The notes under the pieces were generated by a model. That model was given only the letters and a program-made list of their open reading frames with translations. It was not told the origin of the DNA and did not search any database. A stretch of 64,000 nucleotides of DNA from Pseudomonadota bacterium (lineage in GTDB: Bacteria; Pseudomonadota; Gammaproteobacteria; Steroidobacterales; Steroidobacteraceae). The stretch is from assembly GCA_018241425.1 (NCBI GenBank), contig JAFEDU010000002.1, positions 186,001 through 250,000 of the forward strand, given 5' to 3'. Positions 38,040 through 45,991 of this stretch are shown piece by piece; the stretch's first letter is position 1; each line of letters opens with the position of its first letter. The translations under genes were made by a program, and so were the position numbers.

Positions 38040-40727
38040 TCAGCCCGGCGGGGGACCCTCGCTCACCTGCACCAGGTCCCGGGGTCGCAACCAGCGACGG
38101 AAGGCCTGCTGCACCGCCGCGCCATCGAGGTCGATGTAGCGCTGCGCGGCGTGCGTGGGTTCATCGAGCGGCAGGTTGAGGTCGGTGCGACCGAGCATGC
38201 CGGCGGCGATCTCACCGATCCCCGCCTCGCTCAGCGGCAGCTGCCGCACGAGACAGGCCTTCGCACGGGTCAGTTCATCGCTGCCGACCGGCGTGTCCTG
38301 CATGGCGGTGATCTCGTGCGCCACCATGGTGGAGGCACGCACGACGTTTTGAGGGTCGCTGGCGTACTCGATCAGGTACACGCTGCGGGTACGGCCTGCC
38401 TGCAGCAGTGAGTTCACCGAGTAGACCAGTCCCGCGTTCTTGCGCAGGTCGATGCTCAGGCGCGTCGCATAGAAGCTGCCGCCGAGAACCGCGTTGCCCA
38501 GTTGCAGCGGGTAGTAGTCCTGGTCGGCGCGCGTCAGCGCGAGGGTCTGCGCCAGGATCACGCGGTCCTGCACCCGGCTGGCATCCGGAACGGCGACGGT
38601 TCCCGGGCGATTGTCGGGGGTCGCGGGCAGGTCGATCTGTGGCGCAGGCCCGCTGCGTGTCCAGCCGCCGAAGTAGCGGGCGACGGTGGCGCGCGCTTTT
38701 TCGGGCGTGATGCGGCCAATGACCACCAGCGTCGCGAGGTCGGGGCGGAACACGGCCTGGTAGAAGGCGCGCACCCCTTCCGGGGTGAGTGCCCGCACGC
38801 TCTCGGGCGTCGACATGCGCAGTCCCGGGTCGGTCGCCGGGAACAGCGCCATGCGCAGCGAGCGCTGCGTCAGGTAGCCGGGGCTCTCGTTGCGCGCCGC
38901 GACGCCGAGTGCCAGCTGGTTGCGGATGATCTGGAAGGCCGGGTCGGGCAGCGCCGGGTGCAGCTCGTTGTCGGCCAGCAGCTCCACCGCGCGGTCGAAG
39001 TGCTCGCTCAGGACCTGCACCGAGAAGTCGGTGCCCGCCTTGGCGCGGGCCCCGATGGCGTCCAGTGCGCCCTGGTAGGCCACTCGGTCGAGCTGCTCAC
39101 TGCCGTAGGTGAGGAGGCGATCCAGGAGCGGCGCGACGCCCTCCTGCCCGTGGGGCTCCTGCATCTCCGGCCGGTTCCGGATGTGTCCGTAGACGCTCAC
39201 CGTGTCGCTGACGTCCTCGGGCTGCACGATGAGCGTGAGGCCGTTTTCGAGCCGGGTTACGACCGGATGGAGCGTGGAGGCCGGCACCTCCAGGCGCGTG
39301 AGGGCCTTCTGCGCCCACGCGGGTAGCGTGGTCGGGTGCGCTTCGCCGAGGGAGATCGACTCCTGGCCGCCGAAGCCGCCGTGAGCGGCCACCGGGGCAC
39401 CGGAGCCGCGCGGCAGCATCACCCCGGTGATGGCGTGATCCAGGACGAGGTACTTGCGGGCCACGCGATTGACGTCGGCGACCGTCACCTGCTCGATGCG
39501 CACCAGGTCGTCATCCGGCGACTTCAGCCCGTAGAGCGCTATCGCGTCAGACCACACCGAGGCGAGTTCCGGGATCGAGTTGCGCTGGAACTGCGCCGCA
39601 GCTCGTTCCTGCAGCTTGGCGGCGTCCACGAGCTCTGCCGGCACGCCCTCGCGTGCGACCCGCGTGAGGACGTCGCGGACCTCGCGCTCCAGTGCTTTGG
39701 GGTCATCGCCGCGGGTGAAGGACAGCGCCGCGTAGGCAAGGCCCGCTTCCGGCAGGGGCTCGAGCTCGAACTCGGCGCTCGTCGCCTTGCCCTTGGGCAC
39801 GAGGCCATACAGGTCGAAGCGGCGGCTGCTGAGCACATCCGCCAGCACCTCGAGGGCCGCGAAGTCAGGATCGCGTGGCCCGGGCGTGCGCGTGGCGATC
39901 ATCAGTGTGCCCGAGGGCTGGTCGGTGTCGACGCTGAAGGAGGCCGGCTGCACCGGGTGCAGCCGGACGGCGGGCTTGGGCGGCAGCTTCTTGGTGGGGA
40001 TGTCGGCGAACAACGCGCGCACCTCGGCCAGGGTCGGCTCGAGCTCGACGTTGCCGGCGATGACCAGGATGGCGTTGTTCGGTGCGTACCAGGTGTCGTG
40101 GAAGCTCTTCAGCTGCGCGGCGGTGGTCTTGTCGAAGGAAGGGCGGGTGCCGAGCGCGTCGTGCGCGTAGGGCGTGCCCGCGAACATCCGCGCACGCAGC
40201 TTCTCGAACAGTTTGTAGCCGGGCTCGGACAGGTCCTGGGCCACCTCCTGCTCGATCGCGCCGCGCTCGTTCTGCCATTCCTTGGGCGAGGCGACGACCG
40301 CACGCATGCGCAGCGCCTCGATGTGCAGGGCGATGTCCAGGTCCTCCGCAGGGACGGTGAACAGGTACTGCGTCAGGCCCTCGCGGGTATTGGCGTTGAA
40401 GTCCCCGCCCAGGATGCTGCCAATATCGGCCAGTTGTTCGGCGGACAGGCCCGGGCTGCCGCGGAACATCATGTGCTCCATGGCGTGCGCGGTGCCCGGG
40501 AATCCCGGCGGTGTCTCGTCCGAGCCGGCGAGGTAGTTCACGGACGTCGCCACGACGGGTGCCAGGGAATTGTGGACGATGACGACGCGCAGGCCGTTGG
40601 CCAGCGTGGCACGCAGCACCCCGGGCTCCTCGTCCGCACGGGCAGCGTTCCCGAGCGGGCCGAACGCGGCGAACACGACGAGGGCGACGGCGGCCTGCAG
40701 GCGGCCGGCGGAAGCGCGGATGGGCAT
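38040..40727 (-). CDS. M16-family zinc peptidase, two-domain, exported
   Basis: An 895-residue pitrilysin-family protein with a signal peptide (AAVALVVFAAFGPLGNAARA). The inverted zinc motif HAMEH is at residues 81-85, and the distal Glu lies in the region of NERGAIEQEVAQD. The second half repeats the M16 fold (ENGLTLIVQPEDV onwards) without HxxEH, as expected for the structural half of a single-chain clam-shell. Such enzymes degrade short peptides in the periplasm. The start at 40727 begins the signal sequence; the longer frame adds non-signal residues. Confidence 0.9.
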   Translation of the reverse strand: MPIRASAGRLQAAVALVVFAAFGPLGNAARADEEPGVLRATLANGLRVVIVHNSLAPVVATSVNYLAGSDETPPGFPGTAHAMEHMMFRGSPGLSAEQLADIGSILGGDFNANTREGLTQYLFTVPAEDLDIALHIEALRMRAVVASPKEWQNERGAIEQEVAQDLSEPGYKLFEKLRARMFAGTPYAHDALGTRPSFDKTTAAQLKSFHDTWYAPNNAILVIAGNVELEPTLAEVRALFADIPTKKLPPKPAVRLHPVQPASFSVDTDQPSGTLMIATRTPGPRDPDFAALEVLADVLSSRRFDLYGLVPKGKATSAEFELEPLPEAGLAYAALSFTRGDDPKALEREVRDVLTRVAREGVPAELVDAAKLQERAAAQFQRNSIPELASVWSDAIALYGLKSPDDDLVRIEQVTVADVNRVARKYLVLDHAITGVMLPRGSGAPVAAHGGFGGQESISLGEAHPTTLPAWAQKALTRLEVPASTLHPVVTRLENGLTLIVQPEDVSDTVSVYGHIRNRPEMQEPHGQEGVAPLLDRLLTYGSEQLDRVAYQGALDAIGARAKAGTDFSVQVLSEHFDRAVELLADNELHPALPDPAFQIIRNQLALGVAARNESPGYLTQRSLRMALFPATDPGLRMSTPESVRALTPEGVRAFYQAVFRPDLATLVVIGRITPEKARATVARYFGGWTRSGPAPQIDLPATPDNRPGTVAVPDASRVQDRVILAQTLALTRADQDYYPLQLGNAVLGGSFYATRLSIDLRKNAGLVYSVNSLLQAGRTRSVYLIEYASDPQNVVRASTMVAHEITAMQDTPVGSDELTRAKACLVRQLPLSEAGIGEIAAGMLGRTDLNLPLDEPTHAAQRYIDLDGAAVQQAFRRWLRPRDLVQVSEGPPPG

Positions 40728-40925
40728 GGAGCGTCCTGATGCTCGGGCGGGGAAGCTGAGTATAAGCGATGGCCTCGAGCCGCCATCTTCTGCCACAAAG
40801 GATCGCCGGACCTTCCCCAATTGCGTCACGGCCGCCGCCGCCGCGGGCGCTTAACTGTCACCTAAGCCGGGATGCGCGATTGCGCGACCGGTGCGACAGG
40901 CAAGCCAACCTCAAGGAGACGGTCG

Positions 40926-41654
40926 ATGAACACGAACAGCCCGAAATTCATAGCACGCGCCGTCGCGCTCGCGATGGTGTCGTGCGCGGCGCTCACCCCG
41001 GCGCTGGCGGCGGACGGTGGCGCCGGACCCAGTGAGCCCTCCAAGCAGTCCAATATCGGCGCCCTCACGGGCCTTGCGGTCGGCGCCGCCGCCGGCGGCC
41101 CGGTGGGCGCGGTGGTGGGCGCCGCCGCAGGCGCCATCATCGGCGACCACTATCACCGGCAGCAGAAAGCCGCGGCCGCCGCGAACGCCACCCTGGGAAA
41201 GAGCGAGGAGGAACGCACGCGTCTTGCGAGCAACCTGACGCAGGCCGATGCCACGCTCGCGGGACTTAAGGAGCCCGTTGCCCGGGCGGGCCAGGTGGGC
41301 CTGGACGTGAGCTTCCGCACCGACGATGACTCCATCCCCGAGCAGACCCTCCAGCCGTTGAAGAGCGTCGGTGCGCTGGCCGCAGTGATGCCCGACACCA
41401 TCGTGCGCGTCTGCGGCTACGCCGACCCGCGTGGCTCGGACGCCTACAACGACGCCCTCTCGATGCGCCGCGCCCAGGCGGTGGCAGCGGCGCTTACCGG
41501 GGCCGGCGTACCGGCCGGGCGCATGATCATCGAGTCCCACGGCAAGACCGAGTCCCAGTCCGAGCAGGGCGACCTGGACGGCTACGCTTTCGACCGGCGG
41601 GTGACCGTGCGGCTGGAACAGGCCGGTGCCGGGCAGGTTGCGAGCCGTGACTGA
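40926..41654 (+). CDS. OmpA-family protein with glycine-zipper segment
   Basis: A 242-residue exported protein: signal peptide ending ALTPALA, a glycine-zipper membrane-interacting segment (GLAVGAAAGGPVGAVVGAAAG, ~50-75), a short coiled region (SEEERTRLASNLTQADATLAGL) and a C-terminal OmpA domain (CGYADPRGSDAYNDALSMRRA) of the kind that binds peptidoglycan. It probably anchors envelope layers or acts as a stress-related envelope protein. The ATG at 40926 has AAGGAGA upstream at a good distance. Stand-alone gene. Confidence 0.85.
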   Translation: MNTNSPKFIARAVALAMVSCAALTPALAADGGAGPSEPSKQSNIGALTGLAVGAAAGGPVGAVVGAAAGAIIGDHYHRQQKAAAAANATLGKSEEERTRLASNLTQADATLAGLKEPVARAGQVGLDVSFRTDDDSIPEQTLQPLKSVGALAAVMPDTIVRVCGYADPRGSDAYNDALSMRRAQAVAAALTGAGVPAGRMIIESHGKTESQSEQGDLDGYAFDRRVTVRLEQAGAGQVASRD

Positions 41655-41751
41655 AGCGGCCGCCGGTTCCCCACAGCGTGCGCCGCGGTTGAGGCCCGCG
41701 GCGCACGTTCGCGCTAGAATTTCGTGGCGTGAACACCTGTGCGGCACCGCC

Positions 41752-42111
41752 ATGACCAATACCTCGATCGTGCGCCTTGATACCCCCGTGGACCCGGAGG
41801 TCTCCGAGCCACCGGCCGAGCGCCTCCTGAGCGGCAGTCCGGAACTCGAGGTGCGCAACTACTTCAGCGATCCGAGCCAGCAGTTCTTCGCCGGCCGCTG
41901 GTCGGCCACCCGCGGGAAGTGGCGCGTGCGCTACAGCGAACACGAGCTGTGCGTGATGACCGCCGGGCGCGTGGTGCTCGAGAGCGCCAGCGGCGAGCGC
42001 AGCGCCTTCGGGCCCGGGGATGCCTTCGTGGTGCCCGCCGGCTTCATCGGCACCTGGGAAGTCATCGAGGACTGCTCGAAGGTCTACGCCATCTTCGAGG
42101 CGCGGACCTGA
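41752..42111 (+). CDS. Small cupin-domain protein
   Basis: A 119-residue single cupin: strand pair WSATRGKWRVRYSEHELCVMTAGRVVLE and GPGDAFVVPAGFIGTWEV match the two cupin motifs, in the style of DUF861 (EutQ-like) proteins. The first motif lacks the usual His pair, so metal binding is doubtful. A TAGAAT hexamer at 41715-41720 could be a -10 element. The in-frame region upstream of the ATG shows no ribosome site. Function unknown. Confidence 0.75.
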   Translation: MTNTSIVRLDTPVDPEVSEPPAERLLSGSPELEVRNYFSDPSQQFFAGRWSATRGKWRVRYSEHELCVMTAGRVVLESASGERSAFGPGDAFVVPAGFIGTWEVIEDCSKVYAIFEART

Positions 42112-42231
42112 CATAACACTGAGCGGCATGACGCCGGTCGCAGATCCGGCATCGCTGCCTTCAAAGCACTGCTGCGGGATGTGAACGTAGCCTCCTTGGG
42201 TCGCGTGTGTGCGACCTAATGGGAGGGTGTC

Positions 42232-42384
42232 GTGGAAACCATCACTGTCACCGCTGCGCGCACCAGCGGCCCGTTGAGCCTGTCGGAAATGGAGCTGCTG
42301 GTCGGCAGCGCCCTGGTCATCGGCATGCTGGCCTGGATGTTCTTTACCCGCATGCGCCGCGACCACAAGGATCCGCACGCCTGA
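42232..42384 (+). CDS. 50-residue single-pass membrane protein
   Basis: A short frame starting at GTG 42232 after a GGGAGGGTG ribosome site. The product has a polar N-terminus (ETITVTAARTSGPLSL), one hydrophobic helix (ELLVGSALVIGMLAWMFF, ~21-38) and a positively charged end (TRMRRDHKDPHA), which puts the C-terminus in the cytoplasm. A strong hairpin follows seven bases after the stop. The clean ribosome site, orientation signals and terminator make it a believable small protein although I know no family. Confidence 0.55.
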   Translation: METITVTAARTSGPLSLSEMELLVGSALVIGMLAWMFFTRMRRDHKDPHA

Positions 42385-42390
42385 GGAACC

Positions 42391-42415
42391 CGGCGGCCGC
42401 ACCCTGCGGCCGCCG
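42391..42415 (+). terminator. GC-rich terminator hairpin after the small membrane gene
   Basis: CGGCGGCCGCA at 42391-42401 pairs perfectly with 42405-42415 across a CCC loop. ATTCTT follows a few bases later instead of a long U-tract. Placed seven bases after the stop codon. Confidence 0.6.
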
Positions 42416-42425
42416 CGGATTCTTA

Positions 42426-42447
42426 GCGGCGGCCGTGCAGCCGCCGC
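42426..42447 (-). terminator. Terminator hairpin after the aminotransferase gene
   Basis: GCGGCGGC at 42426-42433 pairs with GCCGCCGC at 42440-42447 around a six-base loop. It lies just after the leftward aminotransferase stop; AAGAAT on that strand follows. With the hairpin at 42391 it forms a back-to-back terminator between convergent genes. Confidence 0.5.
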
Positions 42448-42454
42448 CTGTGCC

Positions 42455-43783
42455 TCACTGCGTCTCGCGCAGCACGTCCCTCAGGGTCGTGAAGATCTGG
42501 TCGATCTGCGCCGGCTCGACGATGAGCGGCGGGGATAGCGCGATCACCTCGCCCGACTGCCGGATCAGCACGCCACGCTCGAAGCATTTCTTGTACACCT
42601 CGAATGCCCGTGCCCCGACCTTGCCAGGGATCGAGGCCAGCTCCAGCCCCAGGATCAGCCCGTAGTTGCGCACGTCGATGACGTGCGACAGGCCGCGCAG
42701 CGAATGCGCCGCCTCTTCCCATTGCGGGGCCAGCGCCTTGGCCCGCGTCAGCAGGCCTTCGCGCTCGTAGATTCCCAGCGCCGCCAGCCCGGCGGCGCAG
42801 GCCGTCGGATGCGCCGAATAGGTGTACCCGTGGAAGAGCTCGATCCCGTCGGGCCCCTGCATGAACGCTTCGTAGATCTGCTTGCTCAGGAGGACCGCGC
42901 CCATCGGCACGCAGCCGTTCGTCAGGCCCTTGGCGCAGGTCACCATGTCCGGGCGGATACCGAACTCGGTGGCGGCGAAGGCAGAACCGGTGCGCCCGAA
43001 GCCGGTGATTACCTCATCGAGGATCAGGAGGATCCCGTGCTTGTCGCAGATCTCACGCACACGCTGCAGGTAGCCGCGCGGCGGAATCAGGACGCCGGTG
43101 GACCCCGCGATCGGCTCGATGATCACCGCGGCGATGTTCGAGGCGTCGTGCAGCGCGACGATGCGCTCGAGCTCGTCCGCGAGGTGCGCGCCGTGCTCCG
43201 GAACCCCGCGCGAGAAGGCATTGCGCGCCGGGTCGTGGGTGTGCGGCAGGTGATCGACGCCGGGGATCAGGCTCGCTGACCACACCTTGCGGTTCGGCGG
43301 GATGCCGCCGACCGAGATGCCGCCGAAGCCCACGCCGTGATAGCCGCGCTCACGGCCGATCAGGCGCGTGCGCGTTCCCTCGCCGCGCGCACGATGGTAG
43401 GCGAGGGCGATCTTGAGCGCGGTGTCGACGGACTCGGAGCCCGAATTGGTGAAGAACACGTGGTCCAGCCCCTTGGGCGCGATCTTCACCAGTGCGTTCG
43501 CGAGGGCGAACGCGGGCGGGTGCCCCATCTGGAACGGGGGCGCGTAGTCGAGCGTCTCGAGCTGGGTCGCGACCGCCTGGGTAATCTCGCTGCGGCCGTG
43601 CCCGGCATTGACGCACCACAGGCCCGCGACCGCATCCAGGATCTGGCGCCCTTCGGGCGTCCAGTAATACATGCCCTTGGCCTTCGCCAGGATGCGCGGC
43701 TGCGACTTGAACTGGCGGTTCGGCGTGAACGGAAGCCAGAAGGCCTCCAGGTCGGAGCGGCTGAGCGGGGCGGTGGCATTCAT
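42455..43783 (-). CDS. Omega-amino acid:pyruvate aminotransferase (class III)
   Basis: A 442-residue PLP aminotransferase closely resembling beta-alanine:pyruvate transaminase: AGHGRSEITQAVATQLETLDY, FFTNSGSESVDTALKIA, the Asp of ILDEVITGFGRTG, and the PLP Lys in CAKGLTNGCVPMGAV. These enzymes move the amino group from beta-alanine, GABA, putrescine or related amines to pyruvate. Next to PuuR and PuuC it probably takes GABA, beta-alanine (from spermidine) or a diamine to the semialdehyde. It is divergent from puuR, sharing a 107-base promoter region with possible PuuR half-sites. Confidence 0.88.
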   Translation of the reverse strand: MNATAPLSRSDLEAFWLPFTPNRQFKSQPRILAKAKGMYYWTPEGRQILDAVAGLWCVNAGHGRSEITQAVATQLETLDYAPPFQMGHPPAFALANALVKIAPKGLDHVFFTNSGSESVDTALKIALAYHRARGEGTRTRLIGRERGYHGVGFGGISVGGIPPNRKVWSASLIPGVDHLPHTHDPARNAFSRGVPEHGAHLADELERIVALHDASNIAAVIIEPIAGSTGVLIPPRGYLQRVREICDKHGILLILDEVITGFGRTGSAFAATEFGIRPDMVTCAKGLTNGCVPMGAVLLSKQIYEAFMQGPDGIELFHGYTYSAHPTACAAGLAALGIYEREGLLTRAKALAPQWEEAAHSLRGLSHVIDVRNYGLILGLELASIPGKVGARAFEVYKKCFERGVLIRQSGEVIALSPPLIVEPAQIDQIFTTLRDVLRETQ

Positions 43784-43853
43784 GAAAGGAAGGTCCGCGT
43801 AGGTGAGGGAGGGTCAAATGATAAATAAAGTGGACAATCAGGGCCACCAGCGG

Positions 43854-43887
43854 GATATTTTGGGGTAACTCGTCTAGGATTTTAAAC
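43854..43887. promoter_or_regulatory. Possible PuuR half-sites upstream of puuR
   Basis: GATATTTTG at 43854-43862 also occurs in the putative operator before puuB (52884-52892). TTTAAAC at 43881-43887, reverse GTTTAAA, resembles the TGTTTAA halves found before puuB and puuD. The second element is three bases before the puuR start, so it may serve autoregulation. Motif similarity only. Confidence 0.35.
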
Positions 43888-43890
43888 GCC

Positions 43891-44439
43891 ATGAGTATCG
43901 ACGTCGGGGCCCGCCTGCGCAGCGTGCGCACGACCTTCGGTCTTTCACAGCGTGAGCTTGCCCGGCGCGCTGGGGTCACCAACGGCCTGATTTCCCTTAT
44001 CGAGCAGAACCGCGTGAGCCCCTCGGTCAGCTCACTGAAGAAGGTGCTCGACGGGGTGCCCATGTCGCTGGCGGAGTTCTTCACCCTGGACCTGAGCGCC
44101 GCTCCCCAGGCCTTCTTCGGCACGCGGGAGCTCGTCGAGCTCGGTAACGAGGAGCTTTCGCTGCGGCTGGTGGCCGCGCAGCGACCGGGACGGCAGCTGA
44201 CGCTGCTGCACGAGCGCTACGCGGAGGGGGCCGCAACCGGGGAGGAGATGCTCGCGCACCGCGGCGAGGAGGGCGGCGTGGTGATCAGCGGCCGCATTGA
44301 GCTCACCGTGGGCGGTGCCACGCGCGTGCTAGGGCCCGGGGAAGCCTATTATTTTGCCAGCGAGCTCCCGCACCGCTTCCGCAACGTCGGGCGCGAACCC
44401 TGTGAGATCATCAGCGCCTGCACCCCACCGACTTTCTGA
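43891..44439 (+). CDS. puuR: XRE-type regulator with cupin domain, PuuR-like
   Basis: A 182-residue regulator: an N-terminal helix-turn-helix (LRSVRTTFGLSQRELARRAGVTNGLISLIEQNRVSPS, residues ~8-45) and a C-terminal cupin (GEEGGVVISGRIELTVGG then LGPGEAYYFASELPHRFRN). This is the PuuR design: in E. coli PuuR represses the putrescine genes and is relieved by putrescine. It lies between the divergent aminotransferase and the aldehyde dehydrogenase PuuC. Shared sequence elements before puuR, puuB and puuD suggest one regulon. Confidence 0.85.
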   Translation: MSIDVGARLRSVRTTFGLSQRELARRAGVTNGLISLIEQNRVSPSVSSLKKVLDGVPMSLAEFFTLDLSAAPQAFFGTRELVELGNEELSLRLVAAQRPGRQLTLLHERYAEGAATGEEMLAHRGEEGGVVISGRIELTVGGATRVLGPGEAYYFASELPHRFRNVGREPCEIISACTPPTF

Positions 44440-44454
44440 AGGTTGACCCGTCCC

Positions 44455-45954
44455 ATGAACGCCAAACCCGAAACCGTTTCCTGGCACGAGCGCGCCCGCT
44501 CGCTCAGCTTCCGCACCCAGGCCTTCATCGAGGGTCGGTACGTCGATGCCGCCTCAGGCGCCACCTTCGACTCCATCAACCCGGCGACGGGCAAGCTCCT
44601 GGCGCGGGTGGCGGCCGGCGACACCGAGGATATCAACCGTGCAGTGAGCTCGGCACGGGCCGTGTTCCGCAGGGGCAGCTGGGCGAACCTGCCGCCGGCC
44701 AAGCGCAAGCGGCTGCTGTTCCGTTTCGCCGAGCTCATCGGCAAGCACAGCGATGAGCTGGCGCTGCTGGAGACGCTCGACATGGGGAAGCCCATCTCGG
44801 ATAGCCTCAAGGTCGACGTGCCGGGCGCCGTGCGCTGCATCAACTGGTACGCCGAGGCGGTCGACAAGATCTACGACGAGGTGGCCCCGACGGGCCCGGG
44901 CGCGCTGGCGACGATCACGCGCGAGCCGCTGGGCGTCGTCGGAGCGATCGTCCCCTGGAACTTCCCGCTGCTGATGGCGGCCTGGAAGATCGCCCCGATC
45001 CTCGCGGCCGGCAACTCGCTCGTACTGAAGCCCTCCGAGAAGTCGCCCCTCACCGCGCTCAAGGTTGCGGAGCTGGCCGTCGAGGCCGGAATCCCGGCCG
45101 GGGTCCTGAACGTCGTGCCCGGATTCGGGCAGACCGCGGGCAAGGCGCTCGCGCTGCACATGGATGTCGACTGCGTGGCCTTCACCGGCTCGACCGCGAC
45201 CGGCAAGACCATCATGCAGTACGCCGGCCAGTCGAACCTCAAGCGTGTCTCGCTCGAGTGCGGCGGCAAGTCCCCGAACATCATCATGGCCGACTACCCG
45301 GACCTGGAGAAGGCCGCCACGGCTGCCGCCTACGCGATCTTCTTCAACCAGGGTGAGGTGTGCTCGGCGGGCTCGCGCCTCCTCCTGCAGGAGGGCATCA
45401 AGGACGCCGTGCTCGAGAAGGTACAGGCGATCGCGCGCACCATGCAGCCCGGGGATCCGCTCGACCCGAACACTCACCTGGGCGCCATCGTCGACGAGAC
45501 GCAGATGAAGCGCGTGCTCGGGTACATCGATGCTGGCCGTGCCGACGGCGCCCACATCCGTTTTGGCGGACGGCGCGTACGCGAGGACAGTGGCGGCTTC
45601 TTCGTGGAGCCCACGGTGTTCGAGGACGTGCGCCCGAGCATGGCCATCGCGCGTGAGGAGATCTTCGGACCGGTGCTCTCGGCGATCACCTTCAAGACGC
45701 CGGAGGAGGCCGTCGAGATCGCCAATGACGTGATCTACGGGCTGGCCTCGGCCGTCTGGACGCGCGATGTCACGACCGCGCATCGCGTCGCGCGCGCCAT
45801 ACGCGCCGGCACGGTGTACATCAACTGCTACGACGCCGATGACATTACGGTGCCGTTCGGCGGGTTCAAGCAGTCCGGCATCGGGCGCGACAAGTCGCTG
45901 CACGCGCTGGAGAAGTACACCGAGCTCAAGACCACGTGGCTCGACCTGTCCTGA
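44455..45954 (+). CDS. puuC: Gamma-glutamyl-gamma-aminobutyraldehyde dehydrogenase
   Basis: A 499-residue aldehyde dehydrogenase of the PuuC type. IVPWNFPLLMAAWKIAPILAAGN is the cofactor loop, SLECGGKSPNIIMAD carries the Glu, the catalytic Cys is in NQGEVCSAGSRLL, and YINCYDADDITVPFGGFKQSGIG is characteristic of the gamma-glutamyl-aminobutyraldehyde/aminobutyraldehyde group. It oxidises the aldehyde made by PuuB. A TTG lies four codons upstream at 44443, but the ATG at 44455 has better spacing from AAGG. It follows puuR closely. Confidence 0.88.
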   Translation: MNAKPETVSWHERARSLSFRTQAFIEGRYVDAASGATFDSINPATGKLLARVAAGDTEDINRAVSSARAVFRRGSWANLPPAKRKRLLFRFAELIGKHSDELALLETLDMGKPISDSLKVDVPGAVRCINWYAEAVDKIYDEVAPTGPGALATITREPLGVVGAIVPWNFPLLMAAWKIAPILAAGNSLVLKPSEKSPLTALKVAELAVEAGIPAGVLNVVPGFGQTAGKALALHMDVDCVAFTGSTATGKTIMQYAGQSNLKRVSLECGGKSPNIIMADYPDLEKAATAAAYAIFFNQGEVCSAGSRLLLQEGIKDAVLEKVQAIARTMQPGDPLDPNTHLGAIVDETQMKRVLGYIDAGRADGAHIRFGGRRVREDSGGFFVEPTVFEDVRPSMAIAREEIFGPVLSAITFKTPEEAVEIANDVIYGLASAVWTRDVTTAHRVARAIRAGTVYINCYDADDITVPFGGFKQSGIGRDKSLHALEKYTELKTTWLDLS

Positions 45955-45991
45955 GGACGCCCGCGGCCGTACGGCCCCGGCGGCGGCAGCC

